Shown: positions 6,146-14,478, numbered from the stretch's first letter. The stretch: 18,714 bases of DNA from Butyrivibrio sp. (GCA_017996845.1 JAGOGF010000035.1:1-18714); one strand, 5' to 3'. Numbers and translations: made by a program. The notes: generated from the sequence alone by a model not told the origin.

Positions 6146-7903
6146 ATGGCTTTTGATGGAATTACCGTTGCAAATATCGTAAAAGGACTCTCAGATGAGC
6201 TGACTGACGGAAGAATCTATAAAATCGCCCAGACAGAAAGTGATGAACTGCTGCTGACTGTTAAAACGACTGCTGAAAAGGGACGTCAGCACCGATTGTA
6301 TTTATCCGCAGATGCTTCTCTGCCGCTCATCTATATGTCTGATGAAAATAAAAACAGTCCCATGACTGCTCCAGGTTTCTGTATGCTGCTCAGGAAACAC
6401 ATTCAGAATGGCAGAATCAGATCTATTACGCAGCCCGGACTTGAACGAATTGTCAGAATCAGTATCGATCATTTAGATGAAATGGGAGATTTAAAGACAA
6501 AAACGCTTCTGATCGAACTGATGGGAAAATACAGCAATATTATTTTTGTTGATGAAAATAATATCATTATTGATTCCATTAAACGAATTCCTGCTTCTGT
6601 CAGCTCTGTCCGTGAGGTTCTGCCTGGTCGGAATTACTTTATTCCCGAGACACAGGGAAAAATGGATCCGCTCTCAACGGATGCTGCTGCTTTTTCTGAA
6701 AGAATTCATTCCAAAGCATCCCCTGTTTATAAAGCAATCTATGGCAGTTATACCGGTCTTTCCAGCATCATTTCTCAGGAAATCTGCTATCGTGCCGGAA
6801 TTGATGCCGATCTCCCGACCGCTGCTCTTGACACTGTTCAGATGGCATCTCTTTATACTGCTTTTGACTCCATTATAAATGATGTAAAAAACGGCAATTT
6901 TGATCCGTGTGTAATTTATGAAAAAAATAGACCCATAGAATATGCAGCGATTCCACTTACTGTCTATTCTGATTCTTCCGATTACACGATACGAAAATAT
7001 TCCGATATGTCTGTTCTTCTGGAACACTATTATGCAGAAAAAAACACGGTGACAAGAATTCGGCAAAAATCTGTAGACCTTCGCAGGATTGTAGCAACTG
7101 CCTTGGAGCGCACCATACGTAAATATGATCTGCAGCTGGCTCAAATGAAAGATACAGAGAAAAAAGATAAGTATCGTAATTATGGAGAATTACTGACTGT
7201 ATATGGGTACAACACGCCTCCAAAATCCAAATCTCTGACCGTTAATGACTATCATACAGGGGCAGACGTGACCATACCACTTGACAGTGCTTTGACACCT
7301 GCTCAGAATGCCAAGAAATATTATGACCGTTATGCAAAGCTGAAACGTACCTACGAAACACTTGCAACCCTTACAGTTGAAGTGAAGGCTGAAATCGATC
7401 ATCTTGAATCAATCAGCACTGCGCTCGATATTGCACTGCAGGAAGAAGATCTCGTAGAAATCAAAGAAGAACTGATATCTGCAGGCTATATTCATCGAAA
7501 AGGCGGCAAAAATGCAAAAAAGATAAAAATTACAAGCAAACCTTTTCATTATCTTTCCAGTGATGGTTTTGATTTGTATGTTGGAAAAAACAATTTTCAA
7601 AATGATGAACTGACCTTTAAATTTGCCAATGGCGGCGACTGGTGGTTCCATGCAAAAGGGATGCCGGGTTCCCATGTTGTTTTACAGACAAATGGCCGGG
7701 ATGTCCCTGACCGGGCCTTTGAGGAAGCTGCTGCGCTTGCTGCTTTTTATTCAAAAGCAAAGAGTCAGGATAAAGTTGAAGTAGATTATCTGCAACGTAA
7801 AAATGTTAAAAAGCCAAATGGCAGTAAGCCTGGTTTTGTCGTATATTATACCAATTTTTCCATGGTCATAACACCTGAAATTGCTGATTTGAAGCAGCTG
7901 TAA
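6146..7903 (+). CDS. rqcH: RqcH (NFACT family) ribosome-associated quality control factor
   Basis: Binds the peptidyl-tRNA-blocked 50S subunit after ribosome splitting and recruits Ala-tRNA to add C-terminal alanine tails that mark the stalled chain for degradation. Older annotation calls the family fibronectin-binding protein A. It has 585 residues; B. subtilis YloA/RqcH has about 570. The frame is open for 39 further codons upstream, but the ATG at 6146 (MAFDGITVANIV) fits the family start and has GAGGAAAG just before it. Visible parts are the NFACT-N domain (1 to about 270), helical coiled-coil arms (about 300-440, with KYYDRYAKLKRTYETL) and the NFACT-R domain (about 460-560, with GDWWFHAKGMPGSHVVL). 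The usual Asp-Arg pair in the N domain appears as Glu100-Arg101. It is the only plus-strand protein gene and ends 5 bp from the mntP stop. Confidence 0.93.
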   Translation: MAFDGITVANIVKGLSDELTDGRIYKIAQTESDELLLTVKTTAEKGRQHRLYLSADASLPLIYMSDENKNSPMTAPGFCMLLRKHIQNGRIRSITQPGLERIVRISIDHLDEMGDLKTKTLLIELMGKYSNIIFVDENNIIIDSIKRIPASVSSVREVLPGRNYFIPETQGKMDPLSTDAAAFSERIHSKASPVYKAIYGSYTGLSSIISQEICYRAGIDADLPTAALDTVQMASLYTAFDSIINDVKNGNFDPCVIYEKNRPIEYAAIPLTVYSDSSDYTIRKYSDMSVLLEHYYAEKNTVTRIRQKSVDLRRIVATALERTIRKYDLQLAQMKDTEKKDKYRNYGELLTVYGYNTPPKSKSLTVNDYHTGADVTIPLDSALTPAQNAKKYYDRYAKLKRTYETLATLTVEVKAEIDHLESISTALDIALQEEDLVEIKEELISAGYIHRKGGKNAKKIKITSKPFHYLSSDGFDLYVGKNNFQNDELTFKFANGGDWWFHAKGMPGSHVVLQTNGRDVPDRAFEEAAALAAFYSKAKSQDKVEVDYLQRKNVKKPNGSKPGFVVYYTNFSMVITPEIADLKQL

Positions 7904-7908
7904 TGTTT

Positions 7909-8493
7909 TTATAAAAGAATTCCAAGGTGTTCCAGCAAAATCTTTATGCCAAGCAGAATCAGTATAATACCACCTGACAGTTCTGCTTTGGACTCAAACT
8001 TTGTTCCAAATCTGCACCCAACGTAAACTCCGACAGCAGAAATAATGAAGGTCGTAACTCCGATAAAGGATGCTGCCATGATAATGTTTACCTTCAAAAA
8101 AGCAAATGTCACACCTACTGCAAGTGCATCAATACTTGTTGCTATCGCCAGAAGAAGCATGTTTTTGAAAGAAAGAGAACCTGTTTCACATGGTGCTTCT
8201 TCTGATTCTTCATTCTTATTTTCTCCAAGCGCTTCCCTGATCATATTCGCACCGATCAGCGTCAACAGAACAAATGCAATCCAGTGATCGATTTTCTGTA
8301 TTCTGCCGGCAAACTGACTGCCCAAAATATAACCAAATACCGGCATAAGTGCCTGAAATCCGCCAAACCATAAGCCAACAATAACTGCGTTTCTGAACTT
8401 CCATTTTCGAAGTGCAAGTCCCTTGCAGATTGCAACCGCAAGCGCGTCCATTGATAATCCTACTGCAAGAATAAATAATGTTATAATATCCAT
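7909..8493 (-). CDS. mntP: Manganese efflux pump MntP
   Basis: Inner-membrane exporter that removes excess Mn(II). It has 194 residues, within the usual 180-195. Six hydrophobic segments form two similar halves. Each half has an Asp in its first helix, LSMDALAVAICKG (Asp16) and TSIDALAVGVTFA (about Asp119), which is the typical repeat of the family. A charged loop (ENKNEESEEAPCE, about 90-102) joins the halves. GGAG lies 7 nt before the ATG. It follows the flippase gene by 39 nt and is probably co-transcribed with it. The gap is too short for the manganese-sensing yybP-ykoY riboswitch that often precedes mntP, so regulation by Mn is not evident here. Confidence 0.93.
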   Translation of the reverse strand: MDIITLFILAVGLSMDALAVAICKGLALRKWKFRNAVIVGLWFGGFQALMPVFGYILGSQFAGRIQKIDHWIAFVLLTLIGANMIREALGENKNEESEEAPCETGSLSFKNMLLLAIATSIDALAVGVTFAFLKVNIIMAASFIGVTTFIISAVGVYVGCRFGTKFESKAELSGGIILILLGIKILLEHLGILL

Positions 8494-8532
8494 GAATAAT
8501 CTCCAAATCGGGCAGAACTGCCTTTTATTTTT

Positions 8533-10176
8533 TTACATCAGATGAAATTTTTTTACAAGCGATACAATCTTGTATCCCTTCGGAAAACTGAGCAGTTCTT
8601 CCTGATTCACTGTACCTGTTTTGATCAATACCGCTGCATATACAAGTGGTGCTATCATAATAGCCACTGCAGCTGCAAACAAATTCGCAAAATACCCTTC
8701 TCCAAGTACCATCCCAAGGACAGCAAAAAATCCCTGATAAGCAAGCCAAACAACCCCCACCATCACCGCTGATGCGACAAGAGGCATGGTATAAGTCTTT
8801 TTCATATTCTGATGTATCGTAAGATTATGTTCCACTGCTACACCATTCAAAATACACATCAAGAGTGAGTAAAGAACCGTTGCGGCTACGAGCGCAAGAT
8901 TATCAAAGTCTGTCAGATACAATATTGCTGCAAGTACAGCTGCCTGAATGCACAAGGAAATTGCAGCATTTATAACCGGAATGTTTACTTTTCCGATTCC
9001 CTGCAAAACAGCATTAGTCACTGTAGAAAGCGAGTAGAAAATTACAGTAACTGACATTCCCATCAATAGAACGGATGCCTGATCAAGCGATGCACGCTGC
9101 GGAAACAATAGCATCATTACAGGCTTCGATAATGCCATCAGACCCATTGCGGATGGAATTGCTATCAGCATGGTCATCCTGATCACACGGTTCACAAGCT
9201 GTGCAGTCTCTGTTTTTAGTCCTTTTGCATAGCTGGAAGCGATACTCGGCATCATTGCGGAAGACATTGCAGAAGCAAGCGCAATCGGAATATTGGAAAT
9301 AACAACCGCTTTTCTGGAAAAAATGCCATAACTTGTGGCAACTTCTTTTTCCGCAAATCCCTTTCCGTAAATCATTATTTTGGTAAAAATAGTCTGATCC
9401 AGCATGGTCGTGAAATTATATATAAATGTACTCAGAATAAAAGGGGTCACAATCATTATAATTGTTTTGAAAATTTTCTGGTAACTGTCTACCGGATGTC
9501 GATCATATGTAATCCGTTTTGCAATCGTCTCACGATTCAAATTGTATACCATCCACATGAACAGGAGTGCAGCAATTACTCCGGATCCGGTACCGATTGC
9601 ACTACCGATTGCACCGTAAACCGCCTTGGTTGTAGCATCTGAACTGCTCACCATCTGCATCAGTAAATAAGCTGCGCTGAGACTGACTATCGCATTGCAG
9701 AGCTGTTCAATAATCTGTGAAACAGATGTCTGCATCATCGTTTTATGTGCCTGGAAATAGCCTCTCAAAACCCCCAGAAGGCCAAAGAAAAAGATTGTGG
9801 GAGCAAAAATTTTCAAGACAGGGATCGAATTCCCTTCTACCAGAATCCCTGCTCCGAAAAACATCAGAAGACTTGCTGCACCGCCTACCACAATAACATA
9901 AATCAGCGCACAATGAAAAATACGCTGTGCATTACGATATTCACCTACTCCCAGTTTTTGCGCAATCACTTTGGATATCGCAGATGGAATACTATAGGAT
10001 GAAATCAGCAATATAATTGTATAGCAGTTATATGCCTGACTGTAATATCCGTTTCCTTCATCTCCAATAATTCCCGTAAGCGGGCTTCCATATAAAAGAC
10101 CGATGATTCTGACAATGATTCCTGCTGCTGCCAGAATTCCGGCCTGCATAAATACGCCATTTTTTCGATTACTCAT
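8533..10176 (-). CDS. SpoVB/MurJ-superfamily polysaccharide flippase
   Basis: Polytopic membrane protein of the MOP (MATE/MurJ/Wzx) superfamily, 547 residues with about 14 hydrophobic segments, which fits SpoVB-type flippases of 510-550 residues. The opening (QAGILAAAGIIVRIIGLLYGSPLTGIIGDEGNGYYSQAYNCY) is the conserved start of the polysaccharide biosynthesis/SpoVB family. Relatives move lipid-linked cell wall or spore cortex precursors across the membrane (MurJ, YtgP, SpoVB). The substrate cannot be told from sequence alone, and Clostridia usually carry several paralogues, so I give no symbol. An AGGAAAG box 8 nt upstream supports the ATG at 10176. No sporulation genes lie beside it; neighbours are glgA upstream and mntP downstream. 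Confidence 0.88.
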   Translation of the reverse strand: MSNRKNGVFMQAGILAAAGIIVRIIGLLYGSPLTGIIGDEGNGYYSQAYNCYTIILLISSYSIPSAISKVIAQKLGVGEYRNAQRIFHCALIYVIVVGGAASLLMFFGAGILVEGNSIPVLKIFAPTIFFFGLLGVLRGYFQAHKTMMQTSVSQIIEQLCNAIVSLSAAYLLMQMVSSSDATTKAVYGAIGSAIGTGSGVIAALLFMWMVYNLNRETIAKRITYDRHPVDSYQKIFKTIIMIVTPFILSTFIYNFTTMLDQTIFTKIMIYGKGFAEKEVATSYGIFSRKAVVISNIPIALASAMSSAMMPSIASSYAKGLKTETAQLVNRVIRMTMLIAIPSAMGLMALSKPVMMLLFPQRASLDQASVLLMGMSVTVIFYSLSTVTNAVLQGIGKVNIPVINAAISLCIQAAVLAAILYLTDFDNLALVAATVLYSLLMCILNGVAVEHNLTIHQNMKKTYTMPLVASAVMVGVVWLAYQGFFAVLGMVLGEGYFANLFAAAVAIMIAPLVYAAVLIKTGTVNQEELLSFPKGYKIVSLVKKFHLM

Positions 10177-10196
10177 AAATATATCTTTCCTAAACC

Positions 10197-10229
10197 TACA
10201 AGCAGGCAGGGAGCACCTGCCTGCTTGTA
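10197..10229 (-). terminator. Strong hairpin between glgA and the flippase gene
   Basis: A perfect 14-bp inverted repeat with a 5-nt loop (TACAAGCAGGCAGG at 10197-10210, its complement at 10216-10229). It lies about 70 nt after the glgA stop and 20 nt before the flippase start. Neither strand has a clear T-run after it, so it is either a weak or factor-assisted terminator of glgA, or a leader structure of the flippase mRNA. Confidence 0.5.
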
Positions 10230-10286
10230 TCCTATATTGATCTGTAACGGTAACATGCTTTTTGTAAGGTTACTACTTCTCAAACA

Positions 10287-10314
10287 ATTATACAAGTTTT
10301 ATGGCTTAAGCCAA
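10287..10314 (-). promoter_or_regulatory. Candidate promoter for the flippase-mntP pair
   Basis: On the minus strand TTGGCT (10314-10309), a 16-nt spacer and a perfect TATAAT (10292-10287), straddling the end of glgA. A transcript from about 10280 would carry a leader of about 100 nt containing the 14-bp hairpin at 10197-10229. The -35 match is 4 of 6. Confidence 0.4.
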
Positions 10315-11744
10315 TCATACATTTCCTGGTACTTATTGGCTGACATTTTCCATGAAAAGTCAACTGCCATCGCACGGTCTATCATTTTGTTCCATTCCCG
10401 CTTTTTATCATAAAAAAGTGATTCTGCTTCGCGAACCGTCTGCATCATTTCATGTGCATTATAATTCAGGAAGCCAAATCCTGTTCCTGTTCCCTCAAAT
10501 TTATTATAAGGCTCAACTGTGTCCTTCAGTCCGCCAGTCTGACGCACAATGGGTATCGTTCCATAACGAAGTGCCATAAGCTGACTTAAGCCACAGGGTT
10601 CAAATAGAGATGGCATCAAAAACGCATCTGAAGCAGCATATATTTTGTGAGACATTGGTTCTGAATAGTAAATATTGGCAGAAACTCTGTCACTGTATTT
10701 CCATGCAAAATGGCGGAACATACTTTCATATTGCTCTGTTCCTGTTCCAAGTACAACAATCTGTATTGCATCCTGACACATTTCATCCAGAACACAGGTA
10801 ATCAGATCCAGCCCCTTCTGGTCTGTCAGTCTCGACACAATACCAATCATGAAACATTTTTCATCCTGTGCGAGGCCAAGTTCTTTCTGAAGTGCGAGTT
10901 TATTTTTGGATTTCTCTTTTCGAAACGTAATTGCATCATAGGGATAATCGATGAATTTATCAGAGGTCGGATTAAAATCTCCATAATCTATGCCGTTTAC
11001 AATTCCGCGCAGATCTTTTGCACGTGTTGTAAGAAGTCCATCCAGATTCTCACCGTAAAATTTTGTCTTAATTTCTTCTGCATAAGTCTCACTGACCGTG
11101 GTAATTGCATCCGCATATACAATTCCGCCTTTAAGCAGATCAGCATCTCCAAACATCTCCAGTTTATCCGGGACAAAAAAATAATCCGGCAGGCCTGTAA
11201 TATCCTGCACTTCTTTCTTATCCCACCGCCCCTGAAACTTAAGATTATGAATTGTCATAACTGCTTTCATTCCACGGAAAAATTCATTTCCCTGAAAACG
11301 TTCCTTCAAATAAACCGGTATCAGACCGGTCTGCCAGTCATGACAATGAATAATGTCCGGTTTAAAATCAATTACCGGTAATATGGAAAGCGCCGTTTTA
11401 GAAAAGAAAGCAAACTTCTCGATTTCAAAAAGTGCATCATCACTATATGGCTTAAAACCGGCAAAGTAGAACTCATTATCTATAAAATAATAAATTACCC
11501 CATCTGCTTCCGCTTTAAAGATTCCTACATATTCACGTTTCCAATGAAAATCCATATAAAAATTTGTCACATATTCCATACGGTCTTTCATTTCCTGTGA
11601 CATGCATTTGTATTTTGGCAAAACTACTCTGACATCAAAATACTGACGGTCAATATACTTTGGCAATGATCCCACAACATCAGCCAACCCTCCTGTTTTA
11701 ATGAACGGAACTCCTTCTGACGCAACAAACAGAATGTTTTTCAT
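10299..11744 (-). CDS. glgA: Glycogen synthase (ADP-glucose type)
   Basis: Glycosyltransferase family 5 enzyme that lengthens alpha-1,4-glucan from ADP-glucose. It has 481 residues from the ATG at 11744 (Escherichia coli GlgA has 477). The N-terminal nucleotide-sugar motif KTGGLADVVGSLPK follows MKNILFVASEGVPFI. The C-terminal half has IGIVSRLTDQKGLDL and the catalytic-site stretch SLFEPCGLSQLMALRYGTIPIVRQTGGLKDTV, as in bacterial and starch synthases. The frame can be extended nine codons to a TTG or four to an ATG. The best purine box (AAGAAAGG) lies 13 nt before the chosen ATG and only 1 nt before the upstream ATG, so the start is not fully settled. No other glycogen genes (glgC, glgD, glgB, glgP) are in the window. 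It begins 66 nt after trpS with no clear promoter. Confidence 0.93.
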   Translation of the reverse strand: MKNILFVASEGVPFIKTGGLADVVGSLPKYIDRQYFDVRVVLPKYKCMSQEMKDRMEYVTNFYMDFHWKREYVGIFKAEADGVIYYFIDNEFYFAGFKPYSDDALFEIEKFAFFSKTALSILPVIDFKPDIIHCHDWQTGLIPVYLKERFQGNEFFRGMKAVMTIHNLKFQGRWDKKEVQDITGLPDYFFVPDKLEMFGDADLLKGGIVYADAITTVSETYAEEIKTKFYGENLDGLLTTRAKDLRGIVNGIDYGDFNPTSDKFIDYPYDAITFRKEKSKNKLALQKELGLAQDEKCFMIGIVSRLTDQKGLDLITCVLDEMCQDAIQIVVLGTGTEQYESMFRHFAWKYSDRVSANIYYSEPMSHKIYAASDAFLMPSLFEPCGLSQLMALRYGTIPIVRQTGGLKDTVEPYNKFEGTGTGFGFLNYNAHEMMQTVREAESLFYDKKREWNKMIDRAMAVDFSWKMSANKYQEMYDWLKP

Positions 11745-11810
11745 AAAAAAGCCCATACCTTTCTTATCCAATCTGTACAGAAAATCGCCCCCCGACTTCC
11801 TGCCATGTCA

Positions 11811-12908
11811 TTATCTTTCTTCGGCATCCTGATATTTGGCGGACTGCATTGCAATCAGTTCCGCATCATCAAAATAATTGATCTTCATTGCACTTTTTAC
11901 TTCACTGAGTGTCTGTGCAGCTGCCTGTTCTGCCGTCTCGCTGCCTTTTTTCAGAATCTCATATATATATGGAATATCCTTCTGATACTGCTGTCTGCGC
12001 TTTCTGATTGGTTCAAGTTCCGCCTGAATGACCCGGTTTAAAAACTTTTTCACTTTTACATCGCCCAGCCCGCCCTTCTGATAATGAGCCTTTAATTCAT
12101 CCAGATTCTGATATGCAGGAAGAAATTCCTCAAAATAGGCATCTGTTGCAAAAGCATCCAGATAAACGAAAACCGGATTGTCTTCGACTTTTCCAGGATC
12201 CTCTACACGAAGATGGTTCGGATCTGTAAACATACTCATGACCTTTTTTTGAATTGAATCAGGATCTTCCGATAAATAGATGCAATTTCCAAGAGATTTG
12301 CTCATCTTGGCTTTTCCATCTGTTCCCGGTAGTCTCAGGCATGCCTGATTATCCGGTAAAAGGATTTCCGGTTCCACCAGTGTCTCTCCGTATACCGAAT
12401 TAAATTTACGGACAATTTCCTTACACTGTTCCAGCATGGGTTCCTGATCTTCCCCTACGGGAACGGTAGTTGCCTTAAATGCAGTTATATCCGCAGCCTG
12501 ACTGATCGGATAAGTGAAAAAGCCAACCGGAATACTGGTTTCGAAATTACGCATCTGAATTTCCGACTTTACCGTAGGATTTCTCTGCAGTCTTGATACG
12601 GTAACAAGATCCATATAATAGAAGCTCAGTTCCGTAAGTTCTGGGATCTGTGACTGAATAAACAGTGTTGCTTTCTGCGGATCAAGCCCGCATGCAAGAT
12701 AATCAAGTGCCACTTCTATAACATTCTGCCTTACCTTTTCCGGATTCTCTGCATTATCTGTAAGTGCCTGTGCATCGGCAATCATAATAAATATTTTATC
12801 AAATTCTCCTGCGTTCTGTAACTCTACGCGGCGTTTCAGTGATCCGACATAATGTCCTACATGAAGCTTGCCCGTTGGGCGATCTCCTGTCAAAATAATC
12901 TTAGCCAT
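11811..12908 (-). CDS. trpS: Tryptophanyl-tRNA synthetase, TrpRS II-like subtype
   Basis: Class I aminoacyl-tRNA synthetase that charges tRNA-Trp. It has 365 residues, longer than the roughly 330 of the classic Bacillus enzyme. The HIGH motif reads HVGH (16-19) after LTGDRPTGKL, and KMSKS is exact at 201-205. From memory, the phrases LTGDRPTG.LH.GH, NPTVKSEI (110-117), QAADITAF and the VEDNPVF region match the divergent group typified by the second TrpRS of Deinococcus radiodurans more than the GIQPSG type of Bacillus. As the only copy seen here it may be the housekeeping enzyme. A perfect TATAAT lies about 60 nt upstream (12971-12976). The upstream leader is too short for a T-box. The ATG is preceded by AGGGA, with AAGGAG 12 nt away. 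Confidence 0.94.
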   Translation of the reverse strand: MAKIILTGDRPTGKLHVGHYVGSLKRRVELQNAGEFDKIFIMIADAQALTDNAENPEKVRQNVIEVALDYLACGLDPQKATLFIQSQIPELTELSFYYMDLVTVSRLQRNPTVKSEIQMRNFETSIPVGFFTYPISQAADITAFKATTVPVGEDQEPMLEQCKEIVRKFNSVYGETLVEPEILLPDNQACLRLPGTDGKAKMSKSLGNCIYLSEDPDSIQKKVMSMFTDPNHLRVEDPGKVEDNPVFVYLDAFATDAYFEEFLPAYQNLDELKAHYQKGGLGDVKVKKFLNRVIQAELEPIRKRRQQYQKDIPYIYEILKKGSETAEQAAAQTLSEVKSAMKINYFDDAELIAMQSAKYQDAEER

Positions 12909-12970
12909 TCCCTTTATACACTCCTTAAAACATAATAATCCAATCGCAGATTCCTCTGCACCTGAATTTG

Positions 12971-12976
12971 ATTATA
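12971..12976 (-). promoter_or_regulatory. Candidate -10 box of trpS
   Basis: Perfect TATAAT on the minus strand, between the terminator at 13001-13034 and the trpS start. The -35 at 17-nt spacing (TGGTAA) is poor. TTTACA lies close by but only 9 nt away. Transcription would give a leader of about 55 nt. Confidence 0.4.
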
Positions 12977-13000
12977 ATCCATCATTGTAAACTTTACCAT

Positions 13001-13034
13001 AAAAAAAAGAGAAAGCGGTTGCACTTTCTCTTTT
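13001..13034 (-). terminator. Intrinsic terminator of the radical SAM gene
   Basis: On the minus strand an 11-bp stem (AAAAGAGAAAG / CTTTCTCTTTT) with an 8-nt loop, running into eight T residues in all. It lies about 85 nt after the radical SAM stop and before the trpS promoter, so it separates the two units. Confidence 0.85.
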
Positions 13035-13119
13035 CCTGTCATACCTCTTCTGTAATCTTCTGAGAACCGATTTTAATTCTGTCTGCATTTCGGAAATTTT
13101 CAGGTAAAAAATCAGGACA

Positions 13120-14478
13120 TCATCTGTTCCATAGTTCTTTCGCCTTAACTGCCCATTCCTGTGCATACTGATCACATTTATCACACAGATGATCAACTTC
13201 TTCTGTTGATTCCATATCCGTGGATCTGGCTCCTGTCTTTTTTACAATCTCACGCAGTTTCTCGGGATTTTCAAGCATCGGACAAGGCTGCAAGAGGTTA
13301 TCATTAAAAGGCTGTCCTTCCTGATATGCTTTAAACAGCGGTTGCTGAAAACATTCCAGCAGGGATTTGTCATGTATATTGGCCTGAGAATAGTGAATAA
13401 ATACACACGGTTCCACATCTCCGTTTGGATTAATATGGCAATAGTATTTCCCACCTGCAATACATCCGTGTATGAACTCCCCATCATTTTGGAAATCAAC
13501 TGCAAACACAGGCTTTCCGCCTTCAAACCCTCTGATTTCACGTACGCGGTGATACATATATTCTCTCTGCTGCGGAGTCAGAAGAAGTTCCGGGGATGCA
13601 GCATTTCCAACCGGCATATAATGAAAATACCAGATATATTTCACGCCATGTGCAATACACATATCCAGAAATTCATCGCTTGTTACCGTCTTGTAATTTG
13701 CGCTTGTATAACAAATGGACAAACCAAACGCAATTTTATGCGATTTGAGCAGATCCATTGCCGCAAGCACCTTCTGATAATCCCCCGCGCCTCTTCTCAC
13801 ATCATTGCTCTCTTCAAAACCTTCCAGCGAAATATTTACCATGAAGTTTCCTACCGTAAGACAGTTCTGACAAAATTCCTCATCAATCAGCGTTCCATTG
13901 GTATATGCTTCAAAAAAGCTGTGATTATGCTTTTTACACAGTTTGAATATATCATCTTTGCGTACCGTCGGTTCTCCGCCTGTCATAAAGAAAACATGAA
14001 TGCCAAGCTCCTCTCCCTGCGTAACGATACTGTCCATATCCTCATAGGAAAGGTTCATCTGATGTCCGTATTCCGCCGCCCAGCAGCCTGTACAATGCAG
14101 ATTGCAGGCGCTTGTCGGGTCAAAAAGAAGAATCCAGGGTATACTGCATCCGTATTTTTTTGCATTTTCCTTTGTTGTCTTGTAACCTCTAAAGCCTGCC
14201 TCATAACCAAGATTCAAAGCTGCCGTCTTCAGCATTTTATGATCTACGGTATCAAAAAGATCATTGGTGAACCTGTTCCATTTGCTGTCCGGATCCCGAT
14301 ATACTTTTCTCAGTGCCTCATATGCTGCCGGGCTCCAGGTATCACCCAGGATTTTTTCCATCAGATCAATAAACTGCAGCATCGCTTTTTCACGATCCTT
14401 GTCAACGTGTTTTAATGCCGCGTCAATTGCAACTTCAAACGCTTTCCGCTCTGCCTTGTGTGCAATACTTTCTGCCAT
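13120..14478 (-). CDS. Radical SAM protein with extra cysteine-rich C-terminus, function unknown
   Basis: Radical SAM enzyme, 452 residues. I recognise the family but not the substrate. An N-terminal helical extension of about 110 residues precedes the core. The SAM-cluster motif CxxxCxxC is at C125, C129 and C132 (SACNLHCTGCW), and the SAM-binding GGEP is at 167-170. The C-terminus holds C339, C347, C358, C399, C432 and C435, with GGKYYCHINPNGDVEPC resembling a SPASM-type segment, so one or two auxiliary Fe-S clusters are likely. Such proteins act in peptide or cofactor maturation, but no precursor peptide or partner gene is next to it. The start has GGGAGG ten bases upstream with a small GCCAG/CTGGC hairpin (14495-14509) directly before it. 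It appears to be a single-gene unit with its own promoter and terminator. Confidence 0.85.
   Translation of the reverse strand: MAESIAHKAERKAFEVAIDAALKHVDKDREKAMLQFIDLMEKILGDTWSPAAYEALRKVYRDPDSKWNRFTNDLFDTVDHKMLKTAALNLGYEAGFRGYKTTKENAKKYGCSIPWILLFDPTSACNLHCTGCWAAEYGHQMNLSYEDMDSIVTQGEELGIHVFFMTGGEPTVRKDDIFKLCKKHNHSFFEAYTNGTLIDEEFCQNCLTVGNFMVNISLEGFEESNDVRRGAGDYQKVLAAMDLLKSHKIAFGLSICYTSANYKTVTSDEFLDMCIAHGVKYIWYFHYMPVGNAASPELLLTPQQREYMYHRVREIRGFEGGKPVFAVDFQNDGEFIHGCIAGGKYYCHINPNGDVEPCVFIHYSQANIHDKSLLECFQQPLFKAYQEGQPFNDNLLQPCPMLENPEKLREIVKKTGARSTDMESTEEVDHLCDKCDQYAQEWAVKAKELWNR

Noticed and set aside
8494..8532. yybP-ykoY manganese riboswitch before mntP
   Set aside because: Only 39 nt separate the flippase stop from the mntP start; the riboswitch needs about 100 nt or more.
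8510..8533. Plus-strand terminator GGCAG-AA-CTGCC followed by T-rich sequence
   Set aside because: The loop would be too small or the stem only four pairs, and it lies more than 600 bp beyond the only plus-strand gene, within the mntP-flippase gap.
10710..11381. 223-codon plus-strand frame opposite glgA
   Set aside because: Shadow of glgA: low-complexity, Phe/Cys/Ile-rich, no start signal.
13001..13140. T-box riboswitch controlling trpS
   Set aside because: The loop of the terminator at 13001-13034 reads TGCAACCGC, close to the T-box core TGGNACCGC, and trpS is a usual target. But the third base breaks pairing with tRNA CCA, only about 85 nt lie between the upstream stop codon and the terminator (too little for stem I and the specifier loop), and a separate TATAAT lies downstream.
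13342..14415. 357-codon plus-strand frame opposite the radical SAM gene
   Set aside because: It is the reverse complement of a clear radical SAM protein, has no recognisable domain, is full of Cys, Ile and His as antisense frames are, and lacks a ribosome binding site.
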